64,000 bases of DNA from NCBI GenBank assembly GCA_020847635.1, contig JADLBQ010000072.1, positions 1 through 64,000 of the forward strand, given 5' to 3'. A program made the translations under genes and the position numbers. Positions 9,693 through 19,528 of the stretch are shown piece after piece. This DNA comes from Bacteroidia bacterium (GTDB taxonomy: Bacteria; Bacteroidota; Bacteroidia; AKYH767-A; OLB10). Position 1 is the stretch's first letter. Every line of letters begins with the position of its first letter. The notes under the pieces were generated by a model, which did not search any database, was not told the DNA's origin, and saw nothing but the letters and a program-made list of their open reading frames with translations.

Positions 9693-12600
9693 TTAAAAAT
9701 TAATTTCAAGTCCAAGTCTCATTCTTCTTGGCAGACTATAGAAGTTCGGATTTGCTGCTTTCATCCAGTACTGATCAATGAATGCCTGTTGTTGTTCAAC
9801 TGGCAATTGATTAAGTGATTGCTGACCAAGTGCTGAAGCAAGATATCCATCATCATCCGGAACTCCTGTTGCGGCATAAACACCCAAAATATTCTTTGCA
9901 TTTAAGAGATTCTGTACTTGTAAATAGACGTTAATTCCAAGTTCTCTGCTTCCTTCACCCTTCAATTTAATTGCAAATTCCTTGTCCAGTCGCAAATCAA
10001 TCCGGGTTTGCCATGGTAATCTGGAACCGTTAATTGATCCCTTTACCGCTCCGACACCTTCCTGCTGGACTCCCAGATTTGCAATCTGATTTGAAATATC
10101 TGAGTTAGCAGTATAGGGAGTTCCTGAATTTAAACGGAATACCAGATTCGCACCGGCATTGGCAAAAATTTGCTTGCCAAACAGCATCGGGCCATTGTAG
10201 TCTTTCCCACTGGAATAACGATAATCAACAGATGCAACCAATACATGTCGTTGGTCAAAATCAAGCGGAGTCAGTGTCCTCAAATTTGGTAATCCATTAG
10301 CCAACAGCTTGGTAGAGACCTGGTCATTAGATCCGGTTCCTTCTGCAAACTGAAGGGTATAATTCAGGTTCAGCCTGATGTTGCCAACTCTGCGTAAATC
10401 ATACGAAAGGATGACTCCTTTAACCGTCCCAAAATCAAAATTTCCGTAAGTCTGATAGGTTTTGGGATATGCAAAAGGCAATTGAATTAACTGAATCATG
10501 TCTTTTAATTCGCGATAGAATGCGGAAATGCTAAGTGCCGAACTCTTGGTTAATGCTTGCTTAAAACCAAGCTCATAATCAACTGTTCTTTCCGGTTTTA
10601 ATGATGGATTTGAAAACAACGGACCCTGGTCAATTTCCCAATAAAGATAACTTAAAGGATCATTTCTCAGTCTTCCGGATGGACGCTGAGTCAACACATC
10701 ATAATGCGCAAAGAACTGGGCTTCATCAGAAATCGGGAACGAAAAAGCGACACGCGGCATCACTGTGATTTGTGGCTCATAATCTTTAAAGCTACGGTTT
10801 GCGTCAAAGAATTCACCTTCAATTGCCCGGGGCATTGCCAGCCGGGTGTCTTCAAGGTAGGGGTAAATAACAGTTGTAGAGTTAATCTGAGCAAGCAATG
10901 ATGGATCGGTTACAACTGCACCAGAAGCATCGTACCAGGTATTTCCATCGCGATAACCGATAATTTCATTAACTGATGGATTTGAAATATCAACAACATA
11001 AGGTACAAAATCATCACCAATGTTGTCTGGCCTGTTGGGAATATTCAACTGACCCACTGTTTTTGTCGGATAAAGAGTATAGGGGTCAGTTAACACTTTT
11101 TGATTCGCATCAAAGCGGTCAACACGAACTCCAATGATAAAAATTAAGTCATTGATATCAAATTTATCCTGAACATAAAATGCCATGTAATTCGGACGGA
11201 AAGCATCTACCGCCCTTTCTGCCGGTTTGCCGTTACTGCCCCGTTTAAAAAAGGATTCATAAGATGGCTTGCCGCTAAGTTTTTTTCCTGTATAATCAAA
11301 ACCATAATATGAGATCAATGTTGAACCGTTATTGAAAAGTTCATCAGGAGTAAAAAGGCTTAGCGAGAAATTATCACGGTCATAGGAATCAAGATCTACA
11401 TAATCCGTTATCCCCAACCCTAATTGCTTTCTTACATTTTCATAAAATCCGGGAATTCCACTGGTATTCAGATAAGATGGCTGCCAGTAGGCTGTATCGG
11501 GTCCGTAGGTGTAGGTACCGCTGTTTAAAAGCAGATTCGAATTAGCTAACTGCCTCATCTTACCCCATAAACTCCTCGGAGAAACAGCAAAGTATCTTTC
11601 AACCCGTTGCTCATACTCAAAGCCAAGCATGATGTTATGGTTTTTAATATCCGTTGAAAATGCAAACTTACCCGTGTATTGATTCTGCTCAAGGTTAGTA
11701 TATAAATTAAAGACATTTCCAAATGGAATCCAGAGACCGAAAATCAAACCCGGGGCTGAACCATTAATAAGAGCATTGTTATTAATCACATCACTACTGG
11801 TTTTGGGCAGAATTCCTATTGAATTTGCATAATCATAGTAGGCTTGTGTATATGCCTGTGATTCCGGGTTTACATTACCTGGAGTAAAGGTATAATTATA
11901 GTACGAAATACCAGCCTGAGTAACTGTGGTATAATTATTAGAATCCAACGGATCGTAATAGATTGTATCGCCCGTCAGATAAACAGGTCTTTGCTGCTGG
12001 GTGAATTTACCAATATACCCGTAATCAAAGTAGTTATCTTTGAAATCCTTATTCTGCCTGTTCTGGGTAAACTGAGACAGATCGAACTGCAGTGTATAAT
12101 AGGCGTTTTTCAGCAAGGATGATGATTTTTCATCTGAGTTGCTTAGTTTATGAGTAAAACGGATGAATGCATTCGTATTGGACTCAACCCTGTTTTCATT
12201 ATTAGAGGTATTGAATAACATATAATTTAAACTAAATAGATTCACATCCAGCTTATCATAACTTCCTCCAATAGTTACATTCATGTTTTTTGTTGGAGCA
12301 ATATCAATTTTCCCGTTAATCCGGAATGCCTTTGAGTTGTTATTATTCTTGTAATTGATTTTTTCAACATCATTTGCCGTAATACTGACAGCTCTTGGCT
12401 CAAGAGCTGAACCAATAGAATTCAATTTGAGCGGATCTTTCTTTAATTCATCAAGTACACCTTCTTTAAGCTGCCAGGTTCCTACAGCTGACGGATCCCT
12501 GTCTTTATCCTTTTGATATTCAGCTGACAGGAAGAAACCGGCAATTGGTCTTTTCCCGGATTCTGTCTTTTTGCTAAAAATAGGGCCTGAAACATTGGCT

Positions 12601-13358
12601 CCAATCAGATTATAGCCATAATCATCAAAGAGTTCAGAGGTTACTACTTCAATTCCTCCGCTGATTTCTTCAGCCGGTCCTCTTGTAGATACGACAATCA
12701 CACCACCGGTATTATCTCCATATTGAGCTTCAAGACCTCCGGTTTTTACTGTAATCTGTTCAACCGCTGATTGTGGCAGTCGTAAAGCACCCCGAACACG
12801 GATACCATCAACGATAAAATCAGTTGCGTCACTTCGTGAACCGCGAACATTAATCGCCTTATTTTCATCGGTCTGAACAATACCTGCACTGGTTGCAGCA
12901 ATTGCAGTTACACTCCGTGTTGGAGCTTGTTGAATTTGTTCAGTTGTAATGGTTTGCTGGGTTGAAGTCTGCCCTTTGTCAATAATTGGTTGTTTATAGG
13001 TTGATATTTCAACTGCCTGAATATCAACAGCACCTTTGCCTAGTTTGAGATCCTGATAAGTGATCTTATCAGCTGAAACCAGGATATCTTTAACTTCAAA
13101 AGCGGTATATCCAACAAATGAAGCTTTCACATTATAATTACCTGGCGATAACGGTTTAATGGTGTATTTCCCATCCATATCAGTTTGTGCACCTCCTGCC
13201 TGCCTTCCGTTTATTTCAGCTATCACATTAGCAAAAGGTAGTGGTTCGCCTGTTGATTTGTCAAGTACTCGTCCACTAATAGATCCTGTGTTCTGTGAAT
13301 ATGCGTTAATTCCTAAAACGCAAAACATGGCTACCGCCAAATAACATTTTCTTAGCAT
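9693..13358 (-). CDS. TonB-dependent receptor with N-terminal carboxypeptidase-like regulatory domain
   Basis: 1221 aa; GSISGRVLDKSTGEPLPFANV, plug domain (VRGSRSDATDFIVDGIRVRG), RLPQSAVEQITVKTGGLEAQYGDNTGGVI, terminal barrel strand LGLEINF. Confidence 0.9.
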   Translation of the reverse strand: MLRKCYLAVAMFCVLGINAYSQNTGSISGRVLDKSTGEPLPFANVIAEINGRQAGGAQTDMDGKYTIKPLSPGNYNVKASFVGYTAFEVKDILVSADKITYQDLKLGKGAVDIQAVEISTYKQPIIDKGQTSTQQTITTEQIQQAPTRSVTAIAATSAGIVQTDENKAINVRGSRSDATDFIVDGIRVRGALRLPQSAVEQITVKTGGLEAQYGDNTGGVIVVSTRGPAEEISGGIEVVTSELFDDYGYNLIGANVSGPIFSKKTESGKRPIAGFFLSAEYQKDKDRDPSAVGTWQLKEGVLDELKKDPLKLNSIGSALEPRAVSITANDVEKINYKNNNNSKAFRINGKIDIAPTKNMNVTIGGSYDKLDVNLFSLNYMLFNTSNNENRVESNTNAFIRFTHKLSNSDEKSSSLLKNAYYTLQFDLSQFTQNRQNKDFKDNYFDYGYIGKFTQQQRPVYLTGDTIYYDPLDSNNYTTVTQAGISYYNYTFTPGNVNPESQAYTQAYYDYANSIGILPKTSSDVINNNALINGSAPGLIFGLWIPFGNVFNLYTNLEQNQYTGKFAFSTDIKNHNIMLGFEYEQRVERYFAVSPRSLWGKMRQLANSNLLLNSGTYTYGPDTAYWQPSYLNTSGIPGFYENVRKQLGLGITDYVDLDSYDRDNFSLSLFTPDELFNNGSTLISYYGFDYTGKKLSGKPSYESFFKRGSNGKPAERAVDAFRPNYMAFYVQDKFDINDLIFIIGVRVDRFDANQKVLTDPYTLYPTKTVGQLNIPNRPDNIGDDFVPYVVDISNPSVNEIIGYRDGNTWYDASGAVVTDPSLLAQINSTTVIYPYLEDTRLAMPRAIEGEFFDANRSFKDYEPQITVMPRVAFSFPISDEAQFFAHYDVLTQRPSGRLRNDPLSYLYWEIDQGPLFSNPSLKPERTVDYELGFKQALTKSSALSISAFYRELKDMIQLIQLPFAYPKTYQTYGNFDFGTVKGVILSYDLRRVGNIRLNLNYTLQFAEGTGSNDQVSTKLLANGLPNLRTLTPLDFDQRHVLVASVDYRYSSGKDYNGPMLFGKQIFANAGANLVFRLNSGTPYTANSDISNQIANLGVQQEGVGAVKGSINGSRLPWQTRIDLRLDKEFAIKLKGEGSRELGINVYLQVQNLLNAKNILGVYAATGVPDDDGYLASALGQQSLNQLPVEQQQAFIDQYWMKAANPNFYSLPRRMRLGLEINF

Positions 13359-13490
13359 ATTTTTCTCGATTAGTTCAGGTTTAATTGAATTTTAAGGGTG
13401 CGTAAAAATATAAACTTTTATGAAGTGCAAAATTTTTGTTAATTTTTTTTTCTTTTTTACTTTTCTTATATTCTTCGGCTCTGACTGATT

Positions 13491-13919
13491 TCAGTGATAA
13501 GGTCTGTTTATAATTTCTGCATAAATTACTGCTTGCCGAAGATCAAATGAGTCAAGATCAAAATGACTGATCAACTCCTTGCCACTGCTTATTTCATATT
13601 CAGAAGGTACTTCCTCATGGTATAAACCAGCCCGATAATTAAATGAAGATTCTTCTGATGCGGGTGCTGGTTGCCGCACTTCCTTCTGAGTTTTTGATTT
13701 AACGGAAATTGGTTGTTCAGGTAATCCCGGACTTCTCCTTTCAAGCTGAGCAACCGGCTTCTTTACTGGCTTAGGCGGTAATTCAGATTCGATAAATTCC
13801 TGCGAAACAGGTACCTGCTTTTTCTGACCGGGTCTGTTTTGCTGAACTTTTCTGAAATTCTTTGAGACCAACCAGATGATCGCAGCAACAACATAAATGA
13901 TTACCTCAAAATCTTTCAT
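13491..13919 (-). CDS. Small single-TM protein of unknown function
   Basis: 142 aa; N-terminal TM, Pro/Lys-rich linker, C-terminal DLRQAVIYAEIINRPYH block. Confidence 0.65.
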   Translation of the reverse strand: MKDFEVIIYVVAAIIWLVSKNFRKVQQNRPGQKKQVPVSQEFIESELPPKPVKKPVAQLERRSPGLPEQPISVKSKTQKEVRQPAPASEESSFNYRAGLYHEEVPSEYEISSGKELISHFDLDSFDLRQAVIYAEIINRPYH

Positions 13920-14040
13920 GCCTCAAAAGTAGATTTTGATTTTAAATTTCCAACCTCGCCTGATTAGTTAAAGCAATATAATGCAGGAAAATAAACCTGA
14001 AAACAGGTTAGCTTATTAAGTTCTTAGAATAAATGGTTAT

Positions 14041-15006
14041 TTAAAAAATATATTCTGAAGAATCATCCTCCCGGGAAACCGGCAGCTTGTTTTTCTCAAC
14101 TTCATTTACCAAAAATATTGACGCACGATTCTCAAAAATCTCAGAATCTGTTGGTACTACCGGCCTCGTTATGAAGTCAAATGGATTCAATGCATGATAA
14201 TATTTCTCATATCCAAACTCTGTCAGTAGTTCGTCTGCAGTATTTTCGACAAATTGATTTATCAGATTCTGATTCAAACCGGTCAAGGTAACCGGAAGCG
14301 ACTCAGCAATAAAATGCTTTTCATAATCAACTGCTTCTTTAAGGATGTGTAAAACATCATTCCATGCAAGCTTCTCACCAATCATCAGATAAATCTGACA
14401 GATAAAATTACTGTTCAACTGCTTAAAAGTAGAAATCCTTTGATATAGCCCGGTAAGACCCGGCATAAATCCACGTCTTTGCAGCCATGATAAAGCACAA
14501 TGGCTGCCGCTGAAAAAAATTCGATGAGTGACTGCAACTGGTATAAGCCAATTAACTGGTTGCTTACTCCCGGTTTTTCTTTTGACCCAATCTTCCTTAT
14601 TACGAATGCTTTTAATACAGGCCATTGTATCAGCCAGGCTCCTACCTTTCCGGGAATTGCTAACACATAAGGTTAACAATTCAAAAAGCATATCCGACTG
14701 GGCTACACCCATTCTGGATGCGAATTCATTAAAACTTTGAAGCTCATTATTGCCGGCTTCATTCATTAATCTTAATCTGAGTTTCTCATTCAGATGATTA
14801 CTACCGGCAAGACAAGCGATACTGTAGCCGATATAATGTTGTTCATTTTCATTTAATAATTCCCAGTCTTTAACATCAGCACTCCAGTTTATGGCTTCAT
14901 ACGTGCCAAAATCCCGGATAAAGTTTTTATATAAATTCTGAATTTCCAGATTTTGAAAAGAGAGCAGGTTAAGCCATTCTTTGTTTCTGTTAAATAGTAT
15001 TTCCAT
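14041..15006 (-). CDS. Ribonucleotide reductase small-subunit (R2/NrdB)-like protein lacking the metal ligands and radical Tyr (predicted pseudo-enzyme)
   Basis: 321 aa; R2 landmarks HRIFFSGSHCALSWLQRRGFMPGLT, HFIAESLPVTLTGLN, QFVENTADELLTEFGYEKYYHALNPFDF, but canonical VEGIFF is THRIFF and DEGLH is FKQLN. Confidence 0.85.
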   Translation of the reverse strand: MEILFNRNKEWLNLLSFQNLEIQNLYKNFIRDFGTYEAINWSADVKDWELLNENEQHYIGYSIACLAGSNHLNEKLRLRLMNEAGNNELQSFNEFASRMGVAQSDMLFELLTLCVSNSRKGRSLADTMACIKSIRNKEDWVKRKTGSKQPVNWLIPVAVTHRIFFSGSHCALSWLQRRGFMPGLTGLYQRISTFKQLNSNFICQIYLMIGEKLAWNDVLHILKEAVDYEKHFIAESLPVTLTGLNQNLINQFVENTADELLTEFGYEKYYHALNPFDFITRPVVPTDSEIFENRASIFLVNEVEKNKLPVSREDDSSEYIF

Positions 15007-15258
15007 AACGCTTTAATATCTGTTTTAAAAAAGATAAAAACGAACTTCAAACTGATTGATCATTCAAGTAGTTCTCTGCCTGCTCTTTTGAAGAGTAGTA
15101 ATAAAACACATGCTGACCTAATATATTCTTATTTTGGAATAAAATTACCTTGTGGCATCATTATAATTAAAACCGTTCAATTGTTTTTATTAACAAAAGA
15201 ACTGTTTAAGAACTGCCTGCCGGGAGATTTTATTGAATCAGGAGTTTCTGATTCAGTA

Positions 15259-17238
15259 TCATTCAATTCCATTGAGTTTCAAAAAGGCATCAAGCTTTGG
15301 TTCGCGTCCGAGAAAATTCTTAACCAGTTGAGATTCTTCTTCGGTCGCCCCTTTTTCAAGAACCTCACCTAGGTATTTCAAGCCCATCTCCGGATTCAGC
15401 ATTCCTGCCTTTCTAATTTCAAGATACATATCATCGGCATAAACCCGCGCCCACATGTAACTGTAATAGCCAGCGGCATAATCTTTCAGATGACCAAATG
15501 AGGTTTCAAAATGTGTTCCTTCAACAAACGGGAATAAGGTGATAGAATTCTGGAGTTCACGAACCACTTCGGTGGTTGATTGGCTTTTTATATCAAATTG
15601 ATCATGATAAGTCATGTCCAGCGAAGCATAGAAAATCTGTTGAAGCAGAAATATTCCACTGTTGACATTACGGGCATCAATCATTTTTTTGAAAGTCACC
15701 TCCGGCAAGACCTCACCTGTTTTATAATGATGGGCGAATAGTTTAAGTGACTCATAATCCCATGCCCAATTTTCAAATAACTGTGAAGGGACTTCCACAA
15801 AATCAATGGCTGTATTTGTACCTGCAAAATAGTAAACCGGTGACCGGGTAAGCAGGTGATGAGTTAAATGTCCGAACTCATGAAAAAGAGTAACTACCTC
15901 GTTATGCGTGAGCAGAGAAGGTAACTCAGCAGTCGGTTTTGGAAAGTTACAAACTAATGCTGCCGAAGGTGTCTGATAAGTGCCGTCTGCCAGTTGCTTG
16001 CCCCCAGTAATACCAAAACAGGCAGCATGACTGAATTTATTTTTTCTTGGAAACAGGTCAAGATAAAAATGAGCAATTTTGTTCTCTTCCCGGATTACTT
16101 CAAAATAACGTGTATCCTTATGCCAGACAGGTTGGTTTTCTTTTTCGGTTATTTTGACTCCAAAAAGCTTTTCACATATCGCAAAAATCCCTTTCAGTAC
16201 AGAATCAATTGGAAAATATTCTTTCAGTTTTTGCGAATCGAGGTGATAACGGTCCAACAAGAGCTTTTCAGTAAAATAACCACTTTGCCAAGAAAGGATT
16301 GGATCTTCACTCCCGGTTTCTTCTTTTTTAATTTGTATCAGTAAAGCATAATCCTTTCTTGCTTTTGGGGTAATCTTTTGCTGCAATGATTTTTCAAAAT
16401 TCCAAACTGCTTGAGGTGTTTTGGCAACATTATCCGTCAGATTATAATCGGCATAGCTCCGATATCCCAACAATGCAGCCATACGGTTTCTGGCACTAAT
16501 TAGTTTATTAAGTACTTCTTGATTAGCCTTTGCCCGTGTTACGAAAGCGGTATAAAGTTTTTTTCTCGCATCATCACTCTTGCAAAACTTCATGAATGGA
16601 TGGTAATCAGGATAATCAAGGGTTACCAGAATAGAGCCATCTGGTTGTTTTCGTTGTCTGATATAGGATTCGGGTAATCCATCTGCTTCTTCAGCTGTAA
16701 AGCGGAATTCATGGTGGTCTGAATCAATATTATTGCTGAATTCAATACCAAGATCAGAAATTGTATCCTTAATTTTTTTAAGCTCAGTGCGGCTATTTTC
16801 ATCCAGATTACAACCGTTTCGCTCAAAACTGCTAATTATCTTATCCATCAGCCTGGCCTGCCATCCGCCAAGGTGATTCTTTTTATAAACTGGTTTAACT
16901 GCCTCATACAGTTCCGAATCTAACGATATACTGTTAAACATTTTCCCGGTTTCAGCCAATGAGATCATGGCTTGTTTGCGTATTTCTTCAGTAGGGTGGG
17001 TATTACTGATTAAGTCTAACAGATTATGCATCCTCCCCAGCTGGTTATACAAATCATCGATTCTAAGAAACGTATTCTCAAAAGTCTTTTTCGATTTGAG
17101 AGATTTAATTTCGGTTAGGATATCTTCTGAAGAAGAAATCACTGTCTTTGCAGCCTGATCAATTAAACCGGCTTTCAGATCTGTAAAATTAACCGGCAAA
17201 CTGTAATCACCGGTTAGAGCCAACACACTTTGTTTCAT
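15259..17238 (-). CDS. M3 family oligopeptidase (thimet/Dcp/OpdA-like)
   Basis: 659 aa; LFHEFGHLTHHLL zinc motif, YAAGYYSYMWARVYADDMY. Confidence 0.95.
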   Translation of the reverse strand: MKQSVLALTGDYSLPVNFTDLKAGLIDQAAKTVISSSEDILTEIKSLKSKKTFENTFLRIDDLYNQLGRMHNLLDLISNTHPTEEIRKQAMISLAETGKMFNSISLDSELYEAVKPVYKKNHLGGWQARLMDKIISSFERNGCNLDENSRTELKKIKDTISDLGIEFSNNIDSDHHEFRFTAEEADGLPESYIRQRKQPDGSILVTLDYPDYHPFMKFCKSDDARKKLYTAFVTRAKANQEVLNKLISARNRMAALLGYRSYADYNLTDNVAKTPQAVWNFEKSLQQKITPKARKDYALLIQIKKEETGSEDPILSWQSGYFTEKLLLDRYHLDSQKLKEYFPIDSVLKGIFAICEKLFGVKITEKENQPVWHKDTRYFEVIREENKIAHFYLDLFPRKNKFSHAACFGITGGKQLADGTYQTPSAALVCNFPKPTAELPSLLTHNEVVTLFHEFGHLTHHLLTRSPVYYFAGTNTAIDFVEVPSQLFENWAWDYESLKLFAHHYKTGEVLPEVTFKKMIDARNVNSGIFLLQQIFYASLDMTYHDQFDIKSQSTTEVVRELQNSITLFPFVEGTHFETSFGHLKDYAAGYYSYMWARVYADDMYLEIRKAGMLNPEMGLKYLGEVLEKGATEEESQLVKNFLGREPKLDAFLKLNGIE

Positions 17239-17275
17239 TTCTGTACCTAATTAAAGAATCTGACGGCAAGAATAA

Positions 17276-17983
17276 TCATATACCGGTAACTTTACAGTAC
17301 GTTTCAGCAGCCAGTTGTTCTGCTTTCTTCTTTAAAAAATCACTGGCGGCTGCAACTTCATTCCCATCAATTTTCAGAATGACTTTAATGAGTCTGGAAT
17401 TAACAGGATCGTCCATTGATTCAAAGATGACCGAATGTTTGTATCGCTGTGCCCAGTTTAGCAGCCTGCTTTTATAATTCTTTTCTGTGTTTTCAATTTC
17501 ATTTAAGTCCAGATATAATGCTACCATCCGGCCTGTAATAAACTTTCTTGCACTTTGATATCCTTTATCAATATAAACCGCTCCTATGAGGGCTTCTAAT
17601 GCATCACCATACATTGATTTATAGGAACCCGGCTGAGTATCCTTGATAATCAGGGAATCAAGTCCCATTTTGAATGCAATATGTTTAAGATTCTCCCGAC
17701 TTACAATTTTGGCTCTCATTTCAGTAAGAAAGCCTTCATCTCTGAAAGGGAATTTTCTGAAGAGATATTCTGCAATCACAGAACCAAGCACAGCATCACC
17801 CAGATATTCAAGCCGTTCGTTGTTCAGCAGTTTGTTTGCTGCCGAGTGCCTGACCGCTGACACATGGCTTAATGCCAGTTTATACACCGCTATGTTACGC
17901 GGCATAATTCCGGTAAGATTTTTAACGGAAATTATTAGTTTCTTATCGTTACTGAAAACGTACTTAAAATACTCAATAAACAA
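17276..17983 (-). CDS. rnc: Ribonuclease III
   Basis: NNERLEYLGDAVLGSVIAEYLF signature; YGDALEALIGAVYIDKGY; C-terminal dsRBD. Follows acpP-fabF. Confidence 0.95.
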   Translation of the reverse strand: MFIEYFKYVFSNDKKLIISVKNLTGIMPRNIAVYKLALSHVSAVRHSAANKLLNNERLEYLGDAVLGSVIAEYLFRKFPFRDEGFLTEMRAKIVSRENLKHIAFKMGLDSLIIKDTQPGSYKSMYGDALEALIGAVYIDKGYQSARKFITGRMVALYLDLNEIENTEKNYKSRLLNWAQRYKHSVIFESMDDPVNSRLIKVILKIDGNEVAAASDFLKKKAEQLAAETYCKVTGI

Positions 17984-19237
17984 TCAGAAAATGTATTTTT
18001 TAAAAATAAGGGTTGCATTATGTCCTCCGAAACCAAAAGTATTGCTTAAAGCTGTAGTGATATCCTTTTTGACTGCTTTATGAAAACATAGCTGAAAACG
18101 GGGGTCAACTTCAGGGTCATCGGTAAAATGATTAATTGTTGGCGGAACAATGCCATCCCGAATAGCAAGAATTGAGACCATTGCTTCAACAGCACCTGCG
18201 CCACCCAACAGATGACCGGTCATTGACTTTGTAGAACTGATCAGAATGTTCCAGGCATGCTCTCCGAATGTATGCTGAATGGCTTTCAGTTCCTGCGGGT
18301 CTCCGATGGGGGTACTGGTTCCATGGGTATTAATATAATCTATTTCTTCGGGTTTGATCTTAGCATCTCTCAATGCATTTTCCATTACATGATGAGCGCC
18401 TAAGCCTTCCGGGTGCGGGGCTGTCATGTGGTAAGCATCAGCACTCATCCCGCCTCCAATGACTTCAGCATAAATTTTTGCTCCCCGCTTTTTTGCATGT
18501 TCAAGTTCCTCCAAAATGACACAAACCCCGCCTTCGCCAATTACAAATCCGTCACGGTCTTTATCATAAGGCCGTGAAGCAGTAGCCGGATCATCATTAC
18601 GGACACTTAATGCATGCAATGCATTAAAACCTCCAACTCCCGACTCATTGATGGGGGCTTCGCTCCCTCCGCTAATCATGATGTCAGCCTGATCAAGCCG
18701 GATATAATTAAAAGCATCAATTAATGCATTGGTTGAAGAAGCACAGGCTGAAACGGTAGCAAAATTAGGACCTCTAAAACCATACCTCATCGAGATATGA
18801 CCCGGAGCCAGGTCAATAATCATTTTTGGAATATAAAAAGGATTAAACCGTGGAGTTCCATCCCCTCTTGAAAACTGTATGATCTCATCCTGGAATGTCT
18901 TAATTCCACCTACCCCCGATCCCCAAATTACGCCTACCCTGTCAGGATCAATAGCCGGATTATTTTCTAACCCGGCATCAGCGACACCCTGGGCTGAAAC
19001 TGCAATGGCATAATGAGTGAATGGATCCATCTTTCGGATCTCTTTCCTTTCAATATAATCAGCAGGATCAAACCCTTTTACTTCACAGGCAAAACGGGTT
19101 TTGAATTTTGAAGCATCGAATCGTGTTATAGGACCAGCACCACTGACTCCGGCAACCAGGTTTTTCCATGAGTCTTCAACATTGTTGCCTAAAGGCGTTA
19201 GCGCTCCAAGCCCTGTTACGACAACACGTTTCAGCAT
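17984..19237 (-). CDS. fabF: Beta-ketoacyl-ACP synthase II
   Basis: RRVVVTGLG-like start (KRVVVTGLGALTPLGN), TVSACASSTNALIDAF active site, INTHGTSTPIGD, SSTKSMTGHLLGGAG. Confidence 0.97.
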   Translation of the reverse strand: MLKRVVVTGLGALTPLGNNVEDSWKNLVAGVSGAGPITRFDASKFKTRFACEVKGFDPADYIERKEIRKMDPFTHYAIAVSAQGVADAGLENNPAIDPDRVGVIWGSGVGGIKTFQDEIIQFSRGDGTPRFNPFYIPKMIIDLAPGHISMRYGFRGPNFATVSACASSTNALIDAFNYIRLDQADIMISGGSEAPINESGVGGFNALHALSVRNDDPATASRPYDKDRDGFVIGEGGVCVILEELEHAKKRGAKIYAEVIGGGMSADAYHMTAPHPEGLGAHHVMENALRDAKIKPEEIDYINTHGTSTPIGDPQELKAIQHTFGEHAWNILISSTKSMTGHLLGGAGAVEAMVSILAIRDGIVPPTINHFTDDPEVDPRFQLCFHKAVKKDITTALSNTFGFGGHNATLIFKKYIF

Positions 19238-19251
19238 AAAACCGAAAAAAG

Positions 19252-19488
19252 TTACTTAGTGTTTGCCTTGATGTATTCAACGGCCTGACCAACGGTGCTG
19301 ATTTTTTCAGCCTGATCATCAGGAATCGCAATATTAAATTCCTTTTCGAATTCCATGATCAACTCAACTGTATCCAGCGAATCAGCGCCAAGATCGTTGG
19401 TGAAACTTGCTTCATCTGTGACTTCGGCAGCGTCAACGCCCAATTTATCTACGATAATGTCACGTACCTTTGATGAAATGTCAGACAT
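19252..19488 (-). CDS. acpP: Acyl carrier protein
   Basis: [51 protein letters not shown] phosphopantetheine site. Track start at 19539 is too early. Confidence 0.96.
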   Translation of the reverse strand: MSDISSKVRDIIVDKLGVDAAEVTDEASFTNDLGADSLDTVELIMEFEKEFNIAIPDDQAEKISTVGQAVEYIKANTK

Positions 19489-19520
19489 AATGTTTTGTTG
19501 TTTATGGATTAATAAGTTCG

Positions 19521-19528
19521 CAAAGGTA
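19521..19528 (-). promoter_or_regulatory. Candidate Bacteroidetes -7 box (TACCTTTG) upstream of acpP
   Basis: CAAAGGTA on + strand equals TACCTTTG on - strand, 33 bp upstream of the acpP start; no well-spaced -33 TTTG. Confidence 0.4.

Noticed and set aside
14041-15006. Annotating this ORF as a normal ribonucleotide reductase beta subunit or R2lox oxidase
   Set aside because: Ligand positions read N, G, Q, H, K, N by eye, and the radical Tyr position is Leu; R2lox also needs the metal site.
15088-15372. ORF 15088..15372 (+)
   Set aside because: Antisense overlap with the M3 peptidase C-terminus; no recognisable domain.
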